From positions 54,725,572-54,789,571 of the forward strand of contig NC_068910.1 of assembly GCF_023091745.1 (NCBI RefSeq): a DNA stretch of 64,000 nt, given 5' to 3'. A program made the translations under genes and the position numbers. The notes below the pieces were generated by a model. That model was not told where the DNA came from and searched no databases. It saw only the letters and a list, made by a program, of their open reading frames with translations. Source of the DNA: Budorcas taxicolor. Its lineage: Eukaryota > Chordata > Mammalia > Artiodactyla > Bovidae. Below, in pieces: positions 11,035-22,240 of this stretch (positions within the stretch are counted from its first letter, which is position 1; each line of letters begins with the position of its first letter).

Positions 11035-12224
11035 AAGTATTTCTTAGATTAAGCAGCCAAATGTTTTCTGCCTGATCCCAGTGTTGTTAAGTGCTGAGGG
11101 GGAAAAAAAAGAGAAGTATGTTTGTACATATATATTCCACAGTGAAGTTGTTAAGGAAGAGTGCTCAGTCCCAGAACTGTTTAGCACAAAACCTGGAAAG
11201 TTGAGTGGCTTTGGTTCTTAGGGTAGAACCAAGAGAACCTGGCCGATATTTTGGAGACTTGAAAACTCAGCTGTTAGCAAACAGCTGATGTCTTTTCTCT
11301 AAACTTTCTCAAGTGAGGATTTGCACCCTTCACATGGTACCAATCATCAAAGTTTGACCTGAATTATTTAAATCCACTGGGGTTGAGGTAAGGTGATACT
11401 AGAATCCTCTGGCAAAGAAGACTTAGTTTTCTGCTTTTCACAATTACTGAGGTTTTCACAGTGTCAGTGAGTGGAGTATCTTTCAATGGGTGAAGTAGTC
11501 TATTTTGTTTCTAGTTCATCAGAAATGAGTTGACAATTTGCATGTGTGGTAGTTCCTTTTAAACATGGATTGACCCTGCATGGTTGTATAAATGGTTCTT
11601 ACCAACACGGTGGTATGTCCCAAAGGAGTTAATGTGATTGCTCCTTCATCCTAAGTAAATCAGTTTCTGCTCCCTACATGTAGAGAAATAAAGACCTCTT
11701 TCCTAGAGAACACAGTGAGGATAGTGGATTATTTTGCTTTTTGACCTATTGGCCATGGCACTGTAGCCCAAAGATGGCATGAAATGAAGCTGAAAATCAT
11801 CTGCTTAAATGTTAATAATTTTATGCACTAGTGATTTGTGAAATGCAGGAACAATAAGAAAACATTACTGAGCCTATAGAAAGATAAATTATGCAGTCAG
11901 CATCTGGAATTTAAATGATATGTTTTCCTCTTTGGATGCAAATAACAGTTAATGGTGACAAGGGTATCGCAATCCTAATGTAATTTCTCCTCTGGAAATA
12001 TGTCTTGAAAATCATGAAGTTATTTTCAGTTCAAAAGATAACTTAAAAGAATTAAGTTAAAGGATAACCAAACCCAAAACAAAGCAAACTGAGAGAGAAT
12101 TGTTTTCTTTGAAAAAGCCGCATCTTGTTCCCTTCCCTATTTGTTCTTTTGTTAGGAAGATCAGTGTTTTCTCTGCATACTGATTGAAATCACCATCATT
12201 ACGTCACTTGTTGCGTGAACACCG
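11035..12224. other. Repeat-poor single-copy stretch (1.2 kb)
   Basis: No repeat of any age is visible, which is unusual for this window. An octamer word ATGCAAAT lies at 11936-11943. Several AT-rich homeodomain-like cores (TTAATAATTTTAT at about 11811) occur. No open frame or splice structure. A conserved non-coding element is possible; the sequence alone cannot show it. Confidence 0.35.
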
Positions 12225-12345
12225 TGAGATGGGCACGATGCTAGACTCTTTAATTTCATGTCAAAAACTCTATGAGGCAGGTATTATTACCCCATTTTAC
12301 AGGTGATAAATTTGAAGGGTAGAGAGATGGTATCATTTTCACAGC
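12225..12345 (-). mobile_element. MIR SINE (antisense)
   Basis: Contains GAGGCAGGTATTATTACCCC and ATTTTACAGGTGATAAA, the complement of the MIR 3' half. Confidence 0.75.
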
Positions 12346-12404
12346 ACATTGTCTCCCTCAAAGACTCATGAGTCTTTCAATGTTAGAGACAGGATGCAAC
12401 TCAG

Positions 12405-12465
12405 AAAACATCCTTGGTTTACAGACAAGGACACCAAGGCCTAGAGAGGGGAAATGACCTGCAGC
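12405..12465 (-). mobile_element. Second MIR fragment (antisense)
   Basis: GGTTTACAGACAAGGACACC and GGCCTAGAGAGGGGAAATG resemble the MIR core complement. Short, and independent of the neighbouring copy. Confidence 0.55.
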
Positions 12466-12832
12466 AGAATCTTACTGTGGGTTGTACATCATGGGGGACC
12501 TTGTGATTGGATGTTCACCATCCACCATCTAGCTCAACATTGGTAATTCCTCCCCCCTCATCCATTATTGATTCAGAAATGGATGATTATGGCCACTGAA
12601 GTGTGAGGGTAAGTGTGCTGGAGGGCTTTCAGGAAGAATTTCATCAATCCCTAAAGAACTCCGAGGAGAGAAGGTAGTTGTCTTTCCGTTAGCCCAGAAT
12701 GATGCCAACCCCAGGCTGGTAGAGCAGAGCAATAGCAGGCCCTTGTATTCCTGATGACCTTGTTGGACCTCTGATTCAGTTAAATTTGAAGTACATCCAA
12801 CCTCTAGACTCTATAGTTATTTTAAAGGTCTA
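12466..12832. other. Unassigned
   Basis: No recognised element. Confidence 0.3.
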
Positions 12833-12977
12833 GGGACTTTCCTGGTGGTCCAGCGGTTAACACTGCATTCTCAGTGTAGAGAGCCCGAGTTTGATCCCTG
12901 GTCAGGGAACTAGATCCCACATGTTGCAACTAAGACCTGGCACAGTTAAATCAATCAATCAGTCAATCAAATAAAAG
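12833..12977 (+). mobile_element. CHR-type SINE
   Basis: Head GGGACTTTCCTGGTGGTCCA, box B-like GAGTTTGATCCCTGG, and a tail with a TCAATCAATCAG microsatellite ending in AAATAAAAG. Confidence 0.9.
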
Positions 12978-13329
12978 TCTATATGGTTGTATAGTTATAA
13001 TAAGTATATAGTAATAATAAATTCCCTTGTTACTTAATTCAGTTTGAGTCAGAATTTCTACTTGCCGCCAAAAGGATATAAACATTTAACTTGGAGTTAC
13101 CCAGCTTCCCCTCTTGCTCTGCAGTCTCTGTTTTATACACACACCAAGTTCAGTGAATTCAATGAGGAGAAAAGCAAATTATTTTACATGTAAGTTATAA
13201 TAAAGAATTGGGGAAATGAAGAAGCACAAAGTAGAGATACAGAATAAGATGTACATTGATTCTGAGGCCATGGGTAAAGTAGATGAAGTTTCAGATTGGA
13301 AGATTGCTTGGAGATGGTTTATCAGATAT
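12978..13329. other. Unassigned
   Basis: AT-rich, no recognised feature. Confidence 0.3.
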
Positions 13330-13363
13330 CTTTTTTTTTTTTTTAATTGAAGTATAGGTGATT

Positions 13364-13571
13364 TGATGGCTCAGACCATAGAGAATCTGCCTGTGATGCA
13401 GGAGAGAGAGGTTCGATCCCTGGGTCAGGTTCGATCTCCAGGATCCCCTGGAGAAGGGAATGGCAACCCGCTCCAGTATTCTTGCCTAGAGAATCCCGTG
13501 GACAGAGGAGGCTGGCGGGCTACAGTCCATGGTGGTGCAAAAAGTCAAACATGACTGAGCGATCAACACTA
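13364..13571 (+). mobile_element. Bov-tA SINE nested in L1
   Basis: Runs from GATGGCTCAGACCATAGAG through GTTCGATCCCTGGGTCAGG to CATGACTGAGCGATCAACAC. The region GTTCGATCCC..GTTCGATCTCC carries a short local duplication (13411-13440). Confidence 0.88.
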
Positions 13572-13668
13572 TAGATGAGCTACAGTGTTGTGTTGTGTTA
13601 ATTTCTGCTGTACGGCATATTGACTGAGTTATATACGTATAGACATTCTTTTTTTAATATTCTTCTTC

Positions 13669-13866
13669 AGTTCAGTTTAGTTCAGTCACTCAGTTGTGTC
13701 TGACTCTTTGTGACCCCATGGACCGCAGCACGCCAGTCCTCTCTGTCCATCACCAACTCCCGGAGTCCACCCAAACCCATGTCCATTGAGTCGGTGATGC
13801 CATCCAACCATCTCATCTTCTGTCGTCCCCTTCTCCTCCTGCCTTCACTCTTTCCCAGCATCAGGG
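13669..13866 (-). mobile_element. BovB LINE 3' end nested in L1
   Basis: Starts in the tail complement (TTCAGTTTAGTTCAGTCAC) and ends about 198 bases later at CAGCATCAGGG. The L1 continues immediately afterwards. Confidence 0.88.
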
Positions 13867-14258
13867 ACTACATTATGGTTTATCCCAGGAGATTAGGTAG
13901 TTTCCTGTGCTATGCAGTCGGGCCTTGTTTCTCCATCCTATATACAATGGTTTGCATCTATGAACCCCACATTCCCAGCCCATTCGTCCTCCTCTCCTCA
14001 CCTTGGCAGCCACAAGTCTGTTTTCTATGTCTGTGAGTCCGTTTCTATTTTGCAGGTAAGTTACTTTATGTCATATTTTAGATTCCACGTGTAAGTGATG
14101 GCGTATGGTATTCGTCTTTCTCTTTCTGAGTTACTTCACTTGGTATGATAACCTGTAGTTGCATCTATGTTGCTGCAAATGGCATTATTTCTTTCTTCCT
14201 TATGGCTGAGTAGTGTTCCCTTGTATATATGTACCACCTCTTTTCCATTCATTCATCT

Positions 14259-14473
14259 CAAATACAAATTTTGAACATGTGAGTTGATCTGTATCAACTA
14301 GATACAGCTGTACTAGTGTACTACTCTATTCAGTACACTAGAATCTTAAAATGAAAACTAAGCTTCTAGAGCCATAATCATTTTTGTACTTTGACTCCAC
14401 TAAGTGAATAACAAAGGTATGGATATTTGTGCATCTGCAGGCAAGATATTATTGAGGTATTTAGACTTAACCT
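14259..14473. other. Unassigned
   Basis: AT-rich, with a near-palindromic run of CTAGTGTACTAC words at about 14310-14345. Otherwise nothing is recognised. Confidence 0.3.
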
Positions 14474-14642
14474 GGAACCTTCCTGGTGGTCCAGTGATTA
14501 AGAATCCCAGTGCAGGGGGCCTGGGTTCAATCCCTAGTCAGGGAACTAGACCCCTCACACCACGACAAAGACCCTGCATGCCTCAACTAAGACCCAGCAC
14601 AGCTAACTAGATAAATAAATATTAATAAATAAAAATAAATAT
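14474..14642 (+). mobile_element. CHR-type SINE with TSD
   Basis: Head AACCTTCCTGGTGGTCCAGT, box B GGTTCAATCCCTAG, AT-rich tail of AATAAATA units. The flanking TTAGACTTAACC and TTAGACTTGACC (about 14461-14472 and 14643-14655) form a TSD with one mismatch. Confidence 0.9.
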
Positions 14643-15035
14643 TAGACTTGACCCACTCACTTATATTTTAGAGGTTTGAGACCTGTGGAGACATAAATAT
14701 TCATTTGCTTCTTTTTGTCTCTACAAACATGGCCTTTTCACACCAAAATAAAGTGTTTGAGTTTTGTCTGAGAAATATTGAATTCTTCTCCCATGTGTGC
14801 CTCACTTTTACCTGCTTCCCGAGAGGTCAGAAGTTTCCAGCTAGAACAAGTATACCCACCCACTCACCTCCACCTGATTAGAAATCCAGGAGCAAGTGAG
14901 ATTAGGGCTGGGGTTACCCTTTGGTGGGCCACTTAGCAGTGTTTTCTTGCATTGCCCAGTCTGGCTTTCCATGTTCTTGAGACCATGAGCTCAAGAACAA
15001 AGAGACTGTGTAGGCTATATTTAAGTTCAAACACA
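14643..15035. other. Unassigned
   Basis: No recognised element in ~390 bases. Confidence 0.3.
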
Positions 15036-15620
15036 TCAGTTCAGTTCAGTTCAGTCACTCAGTTGTGTCCAACTCTTTGCGGCCCCATGAATTGCAGCAT
15101 GCCAGGCCTCCCTGTCCATCACCAACTCCCGGAGTTCACTCAGACTCACGTCCATCGAGTCAGTGATGCCATCCAGCCATCTCATCCTCTGTCATCCCCT
15201 CCTCCTCCTGCCCCCAATCCCTCCCAGCATCAGAGTCTTTTCCAATGAGTCAACTCTTCGTATGAGGTGGCCAAAGTACTGGAGTTTCAGCTTTAGCATC
15301 ATTCCTTCCAAAGAAATCCCAGGGCTGATCTCCTTCAGAATGGACTGGTTGGATCTCCTTGCAGTCAAAAGGGACTCTCGAGTCTTTTCCAACACCACAG
15401 TTCAAAGCATCAATTCTTCAGCACTCAGCCTTCTTCACAGTCCAACTCTCACATCCATACATGACCACTGGAAAAACCATAGCCTTGACTAGATGGACCT
15501 TTGTTGGCAAAGTAATGTCTCTGCTTCTGAATATGCTATCTAGGTTGGTCATAGCTTTTCTTCCAAGGAGTAACTGTCTTTTAATTTCATGGCTGCAGTC
15601 ACCATCTGCAGTGATTTTCC
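15036..15620 (-). mobile_element. BovB LINE 3' part (~585 bp)
   Basis: Starts in the GAACT-type tail complement (TCAGTTCAGTTCAGTTCAG) and extends through the C-terminal end of the BovB ORF (CATCCATACATGACCACTGG, CTATCTAGGTTGGTCATAGC). It stops at GTGATTTTCC, where the neighbouring MLT1-like DNA begins. The frame is broken. Confidence 0.93.
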
Positions 15621-15639
15621 TTTTTTCAGGAGGAGCAAA

Positions 15640-15965
15640 CTTCCTAGTCTGCTGGACTCCAGCACACCCACATGATTTGCTCTGGCCAGTAGAATATGAG
15701 TAGAAGTGACATGTGTCACTTCTGAGCAGAAGCTTTAAGGGCTAGTGTGTCAGTTGCCATGTTTACATTCCCTTGCCTCCAAGATTATGGAAATTTCGAT
15801 GGGGCCTCATCAGCCAGGCTTCCTGAGCAATTATGATAAACAAAACTGTAGCCAGCCCACTTTTAACGGGCTGGATGAGTGGGAAAGGAACTTTGTTGTT
15901 TTAAGCCACAGAAATTTTTGACCGTATCTGTTACTACAGCAAACCTAGCAAATGCTGACTGATGT
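15640..15965 (+). mobile_element. MLT1-like LTR (ERVL-MaLR)
   Basis: Contains MLT1 landmarks AGTGACATGTGTCACTTC, GTTGTTTTAAGCCACAGA and the terminal TACTACAGCAAACC…TGACTGATG. Old solo LTR. The left boundary is blurred by the adjoining BovB. Confidence 0.7.
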
Positions 15966-16070
15966 GTTGACAGGCAGCAGGGTGCATAGTTACGCAGCGT
16001 GGTTGTTGTCACTCACTGGAAATGATTAACTTACAGGTGGCACTTACCCTGAATATGACCAATTTTTTAA

Positions 16071-16288
16071 AACACATCATTCTTTTTTTAAAAAAAGATA
16101 GTGATTTATTTGGCCAGGTCTTTGCTGTGGCATGCGGGAACTTCAATTGCAGCAGGCAAGAGCTTTTAGCTGCGGCATGTGAACTCCCAGTTGTGTTGTG
16201 TGAGATCTAATTCCTTGACCAAGGATTGAACCCAGGTCCCCTGCATTGGGGCACAGAGTCTTAGCCACTGGGCCACCAGGAAAGTCCC
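16071..16288 (-). mobile_element. CHR-type SINE with long TSD
   Basis: Tail complement at 16075-16100, head complement GGGCCACCAGGAAAGTCCC at the right end. Flanks AATATGACCAATTTTTTAA (16052-16070) and AATACAGCCAATTTTTAAG (16289-16307) form a diverged ~18-bp TSD. Confidence 0.85.
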
Positions 16289-16568
16289 AATACAGCCAAT
16301 TTTTAAGATATTGTTTGCAATTTTGAAAGGCAAGATAAAACAAAAGATGTGAAAAAGATGTTAAGTTATAATTTGTGTACATCTTGGTTCATGAATTTTA
16401 AACCTTTTACCTACAGCATTTATTGGTGAAAAGTTTCTAATGAGGCAGAGGTTCTGAACCCTCTGTGGCCACAGAAAGCCAACATGCAAAGAAAAGATCT
16501 TGGCATCTATTCTCATTAATTTATCTCAGAAGATTCCCATTTTATTTCTAGCCTCTTTTCCCCCTTGT

Positions 16569-16702
16569 GGTGGTGGTGGTTTAGTCCCTAAGTCGTGTCT
16601 GACTCTTTGCGACCCCATGGACTGTATAGCCCGCCGGGCTCTTCTGACCCTGGGATTCTCCAGGCAAGAATACTGGAGTGGGTTGCCATTTTCTTTTCCA
16701 GG
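16569..16702 (-). mobile_element. Bov-tA-related SINE lacking the tRNA head
   Basis: Only the BovB-derived part is present (AGTCGTGTCTGACTCTTTGC to TTCTTTTCCAGG), with a (GGT)n-like tail complement at the left. A perfect 11-bp TSD TTCCCCCTTGT at 16558-16568 and 16703-16713 shows the short form inserted as such and is not a later deletion. Confidence 0.9.
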
Positions 16703-16713
16703 TTCCCCCTTGT

Positions 16714-17719
16714 AGAGGAACTTTGGTACTAAATATTTGTACTCGGTACATATGCAAATATTGGGTTCATGTGTCCCAGTGCTGATTCTTATATAAAAGG
16801 TTTGATTCAGTCCTCAGTGTTTGGGGTGAATAATTTAAAAAACCCAACCCTCATTCTTAGAACATCTCCTATAGATTAGAGGCTTCTATAGATTATGATT
16901 TATTTCCTAGTAAGTGATTTCACTTTAAGACTCCAGTTCCTTATAGGCAAAATGGGAATCCTATTAACTGTCCCATAACATTATAGTTTTGTTATAGTGC
17001 TTTATAAACAGTAAATTCTGCAGGCATGATTATTATTTTCCATTGACTACCTTGTATGTTATTGCTACTGTTACCACCTGTATAATGCCTGCTATTCGCA
17101 AAGCTAATTAACCCATGTTATTTATTAAATTTTCTCAGCAAAATGCAGTTCCTATAGTTAAGGGTAGAGATGTGGGGATAATAATCACAACTCTCCTCTG
17201 CTTTTCTCTCTTCCTTTTCCCTCTTCTCTCTCATAAGGAGATCTGTGCTTCTCTCGTGATCAGGAGCAATGGAATTTGAAAGCAGATCAAATTCCTCTAA
17301 GTGGAAAAGGATGAGATTGGGAGGGGTAGCCTGAGAAGATGAGGAACGCAGCAGGAGCAGGGAGAGTCAAGAGGAGAAGCTTGAGAAAGAGAGAAGGAAA
17401 AGGGAGGAGAAATCGGTGCCATGATGGGGAGCTTTGGAGAGAGATGAAAAACAGTTATTTTCCAGTTCTACTGTGCTGTGCTGTGTAAATCCCTTGTCTC
17501 TGGCTTCTCAAGACACATTTCAACAGTTTGTCTGGTTCTAAGAAAATACGCTGTTGGTATTTTTATTCTCATCGCGTTCCATTCCATTACATACAGAGAT
17601 TAGCTTGGGGAGAGCTGACAGTCCTTCCATACAAAAACAGCGCATGCATATTCGTGTCTTCAACTTTTCCTTTTCATACTTACCTCAGTTTAAGGTTCCT
17701 TCAACACAGCTCACCTATT
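16714..17719. other. Unassigned 1.0 kb
   Basis: No recognised repeat. A pyrimidine-rich run (17187-17240) is followed by a purine-rich run (17290-17450, GAGGAGAAGC, AAGAGAGAAGG). No gene seen. Confidence 0.3.
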
Positions 17720-19600
17720 TCTTGTTAATTTGAATCAATTCTGTTGAAATTTATTTCTATTTATTTTATATTTTTGTTGCTTTTGCAAAGGGTATCTTTT
17801 ATTCTACATTTTCTAACAGCTTGCTGTTTTTCTGTTGGTCTATTTTTTGAGTTATTATTATACACTCAACCACTATTATTGAAATCATTATTTGGTTGGT
17901 TTTTTTAGACTTTTTAGATATATAATCATATTATCTGCAAATAATGGTAATTTTATTGCCTCCTAATTTTTTTTAATACATTTAATTTTGTTCTCTTAGA
18001 CAACTGCTTTGGTTAGTACCTCTGTAACAATGTTAAATAACGTGGAATTAGTGTAGGTCATGGACCTGTTCCCTACTTTATTGAAAATACTTTGTAGTGT
18101 TTCTCTAATGCTACATCTTGGATTGAGATGTATTTATCAGTAGCCATGTTTATCTCTATTGTTAAGTATTCATCTGTCTGTTTCTATGGAAATTAGCATA
18201 ACTAACTTGTCCTTCTTGTCTGGGTCTTTCTTGGTTTTAGCATTGAGAGCACACTGTCTTGGGAAACTCTTTGTTTATAGACAAATCATGATTGGGCACT
18301 TGAACTAAAATCAAGAATGAATGTGAATCTTATCTGACCATTTTCAGCATCTATGTGGATACCTCATAATTTTTCAAGTGGACTGATCAATGTAAGTGAT
18401 TGATTGTATGTATGTTTTTGCAGCGTAGAGCTGACTTTTTCCTCTTGGTGTGAACTCCAACAGCTAATGTTATGCTCGTTCTTTAGCCGACTGCTGGATT
18501 CTCTTTGGGAATATTTTATGTTAGCTATTTTTGTCAATAGTCATAAGCGAGATCAGTCAGGCTGTGGTTGTATGTTTTATCTTTGTTGGATTTAGGTACC
18601 GATGTGGTGATTTCACAAAAAGAATTTAGAATCTTCATTTCCTGTTCTAGATTCTGCAACAATTGAAATAGCATTGGCTTTTCTGTCCCCTAAAGTTTTG
18701 GTAGGTTTTCCTCGTGAAACCATCTGGACTTGGTATTTTTGTGATGGGTAGCTATTTTTTCTAGTTCCTCCCCAACCAACAGTAATTGGTCTGTTTAAAC
18801 TATCTATTGCTTTGGGGTTCAATTTAGTAACATGTTTCATTGGACAGTCCTCCATTGAGGTTTTCAAATTATTTCATAGTCAGGTTTTAAAAATATCTGA
18901 ATAGAAGCGATAAAAATAGTTTCCTGTGATTTTTTTAGTTTATACTATATATCTGCATATTTTTCCATTTTCTTTTTTTATGCTTCATACCCTTATCTCT
19001 TAACTTAGCATGTGGTTTTCAATTTGGAGGTTTTTCCTCCCCCCTGCAACAAATGTCTGTCTGTTTCTTTCCCTTGTTTATATGTCTCTCTATGTACTTT
19101 TTATATTTTTCTATTATATAATTAGTTGATTTCTGTTTTTATTTACTAATGATTTCCTTCTGCTTTATTTAGTTTTAGTTTTTGCTATTTTTTAACTCCT
19201 TGAGAATATGTGTGTAATTTATTTTTCTCATCCATTCTTATTTATAACATAAGTGCTTAAGATTATGAATTTGGGGGACTTCCTTGGCAGTCCAATGGTT
19301 AAGACTTCACCTGCCAAGGCAAGGAGTGTGGGTTTGATCCCTGGCCAGGGAGCTAACTTCCTACATGCCTGGTGGCCAAAATACCAAAGCATAAAACAGA
19401 AACAATATTGTAGCATAATCAATAAAGACTTTAAAAATAGTCTGCATCAAAAAATTCTTTGAAAAAGATTGTGAAATTTCTTTCAGAATTCTTTAGCTGT
19501 TGCCCATAGATTCTGTCATATAGTATTTTCAAAGCCTTTTGAAAGTCGCTCATCTCTAGTGTAATTTCATCATAATCAAAGAATGTTATCCATATAATTT
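17720..19600 (-). mobile_element. Ancient L1M ORF2 region, interrupted by a CHR SINE
   Basis: Antisense to an old L1 reverse transcriptase region: runs such as TGTCTGGGTCTTTCTTGG, CATCTGGACTTGGTATTTTT and CCATAGATTCTGTCATATAG correspond to the ORF2 complement. Too many stops and indels for any frame. The CHR at 19273-19464 lies inside it; L1-like sequence resumes to about 19600. Confidence 0.7.
19273..19464 (+). mobile_element. CHR-type SINE (long-tail subtype) with TSD
   Basis: Head GGGGGACTTCCTTGGCAGTC, tail CATAAAACAGAAACAATATT and AATAAAGACTTTAAAAATAG. TSD AAGATTATGAATTT (19259-19272) and AAGATTGTGAAATTT (19465-19479). Confidence 0.9.
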
Positions 19601-20354
19601 CCACTTTAGGGTCTTGGCACTGTTACTTGCATTCCTGTGCAGAATCCAGGCAGCTTCCCAGGCAGCTCACATACCCAATCCCTGATCCAAAGAAATGACT
19701 GTTCATTTTGTCCCTCAGGCTTCACCACTCCGTGCTTTCAGCATCTCCCAGAACTCTGTTAAATTTTCTATGCATTTAGTAACTCTTCCTCATATAGAGT
19801 GATTCAGAGTGATTCTGTCAGAAGTGGAGTTTGCATTGGGTCTTTCATTATCCTTGTTGTTTTGGGCAATTTCCAAGGTCAAAGGGGTGAGAAACTTCTT
19901 TATTCTGCCATCTTACAAATGGCATGTTGTTCTAGATGTTCAGCAGAGGACAAAGTCATCTGGGGAAGTCACATGTGTGCCCCCCAGCATCCCATCAGCT
20001 AGACTCTGAGGTCTCTGCTGAGCCTGGTAGACAGACTCTTTCAATGTGTGTTCTCTCTGAGCTCAGAGAAACCAGACTCTACTCTCCCAGTTGTTTCTCC
20101 AAACTAGCTGCTTTCTATTCCTTTCCTGACATTTCTTCTCACCCCTCAGCTTCTGGGGAGGGAGCAATTGAGCTGAATCCTGTGAGAACATTCTAGAAAA
20201 GGAGGAAAATGTGCAAAGGGCTGGAGATGAGAGAAAGCTGGGATGTTTGGGGAACCGAAGATGGCTAGAGTGACCAGCTCATAGAGGGTAAGGAGCCTAA
20301 GAGGGAAGGGTGGCTAGAAATGCAGGGGCTTATAAACCATGGTAGGAAGTTGGG
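19601..20354. other. Unassigned 0.75 kb
   Basis: No recognised repeat. Overlapping short frames at 19799-20196 show no exon signals. Confidence 0.3.
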
Positions 20355-20485
20355 ATTTTTTAAAATTAGTGTTTATTGGAGTATAGTTGCTTTACAATGT
20401 TATGTTAGTTTCTGCTGTAGCGCAAAGTGAATCAGCTATATGTATAACTATATCCCCTCTTTTTTGGATTTCCTTCCCATTTAGG

Positions 20486-20923
20486 TCACCACAGAGCGTT
20501 GAGTAAAGCTCCCTGTGTTAGATATAATAGGTTCTCATTAGCTATCTGTTTCACACATGGTAGAGTGTACATGTTAATATCAATCTCCTGATTCATCCCC
20601 CTCTTCCTTTCCCCCTTGGTGTCCATGCCTTTGTTCTCTATGTCTGTATCTCTATTTCTACTTTGCAAATAAGAGCATCTGTGAAATTTTTCTAGATTCC
20701 ACATATCTGTGTTAATATATGATATTTTTTTTTTCTCTTTCTGACTTACTTCACGCTGTATGAAAGCCTCTAGGTCCATCCACATATCTGCAAATGACCC
20801 AGTTACTTTCCTTTTCATGGCCGAGTAATATTCCATTATATATGTATACCACAGCTTTTTTATCCATTCATCTGCTGATGGACATTTATTGTAAATAATG
20901 TTGCAAAGAACATTGGGGTACAT
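20486..20923 (-). pseudogene. L1 ORF2p C-terminal remnant
   Basis: A 145-codon frame whose product carries the familiar L1 C-terminal words YIMEYYSAMKRK and 'WMDLEAFIQREVSQKEKKK', lying downstream of the reverse transcriptase domain. The endonuclease and RT are absent because the element is 5'-truncated. The frame runs out of the homologous part at its end. Not a functional protein. Confidence 0.75.
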
Positions 20924-21142
20924 GTGTCTTTTTTGAATTATGATTTTCTCGGGATATATGCCCAGGAGTAGGATTGCTGGATCATAATTTTGTTTTACTT
21001 TTATCTTTTAAAGGAACCTCCATACTGTTCTCTCTAGTGACTTAATCAATGTACATTCCCACCAACAGTGTAGGAGGATTCACTTTTCTCCTCACTGTCT
21101 TTAGGAAGTCAGGATTTTATTCTTTTATTTTAAGTTGAAGTA

Positions 21143-21538
21143 AAGCTGAGCACCGAAGAATTGATGCTTTTGAACTGTGGTGCTGGAGAAGACTCTTGAG
21201 AGTCCCTTGGACTGCAAGGAGATCCAACCAGTCCATCCTATGGGAGACCAGTCCTGGGTGTTCATTGGAAGGACTGATGCTGAGGCTGAAACTCCAATAC
21301 TTTGGCCACCTCATGCAAAGAGTTACTCATTGGAAAAGACCCTGATGCTGGGAGGGATTGGAGGCAGGAGGAGAAGGGGACGACAGAGGATGAGATGGCT
21401 GGATGGCATCACCAACTCGATGGACATGAGTATAAGTAAACTCTGGGAATTGGTGATGGACAGGGAGGCCTGGCATGCTGTGATTCATGGGGTCACAAAG
21501 AGTCGGACATGACTGAATGACTGAACTGAACTGAACTG
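21143..21538 (+). mobile_element. BovB LINE 3' end (~396 bp)
   Basis: From AAGCTGAGCACCGAAGAATT to the GAACTGAACTGAACTG tail. It carries the last ~110 codons of the BovB ORF, with at least one stop relative to other copies, then the 3'UTR. Inserted next to or inside antisense L1 sequence. Confidence 0.92.
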
Positions 21539-21665
21539 TTAGGTGATAAGTTACAGGTGTACAATATAGTGATTCACCATTTTTAGAGCTTATGCTCCTT
21601 TATTATTTATTTTATTCTTCTAAGTTATTCATCCTGATTATCTGTACCTGCTATACACCAGGGTC

Positions 21666-22240
21666 TTCAGTAACTTTATAAAGAACTGGCCCACCAAGGG
21701 AATTTAAAATCCCATAGCAGAGAATGTTTTAGGGTTGGGGAAGAGAGCACCTCTTGAGATCACAAGAAGTGGATATTATTCCAAAGGGTGGTCCTGCCCA
21801 GGGATACCCCTCTTTGCCCACAGACCAAGGGATGTGCACTCTTCTTAAGCAAGTCTGGTGTTCAGTGATATGGGCTATCGGGGACCCAGGTGCTGTCAGG
21901 GAGCCTTCTCCTGCCATTCCTGGTGCCCAGCAGGCGTGGCAATGAGTGTCATATTCAGATTACACACCCCGTGTGGGGCAACTAGCTTCTGAGGGTGACG
22001 CGCCCACGTTAGCTTCTTCTTTCCCCTTCTGCGTATTAACACCTTTCAATCAGTAAAGGTCACGGACATAGAAATACGTATTAGCTGCTTGTCGCCAGTT
22101 CCCTACAATGTGATGGTGGCCTACCCCAGCGTGCCAGGGGTTAGCCTCTAGTCTAAGGGCTCTCTTTCCCTGTTTGCCCCTCACAGACCCCACAGCAGCA
22201 GCTGGTCCCATGGGGCGCACCCTCTGACGATTCTATCCCT
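21666..22240. other. Unassigned
   Basis: No recognised element. Confidence 0.3.

Larger units (their letters stand above)
13330..14258 (-). mobile_element. L1 3' portion carrying two nested insertions
   Basis: T tract at 13330-13344 (tail complement), then L1 pieces at 13345-13363, 13572-13668 and 13867-14258, in the right order for one antisense L1 (ATTATGGTTTATCCCAGGA, CCATCCTATATACAATGG, CCTTATGGCTGAGTAGTG). Bov-tA (+) and BovB (-) split it. The reading end reaches the last part of ORF2. Confidence 0.85.
20355..21665 (-). mobile_element. L1 (3'UTR plus end of ORF2), split by BovB
   Basis: Antisense L1 from the 3'UTR (GGAGTATAGTTGCTTTACAA, CATTTAGGTCACCACAGAGC) through the ORF2 end to about 21142. 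A further L1-like tail segment, possibly from a second old copy, continues at 21540-21665 (AGGTGTACAATATAGTGATTC). BovB (+) lies between them. Confidence 0.82.
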
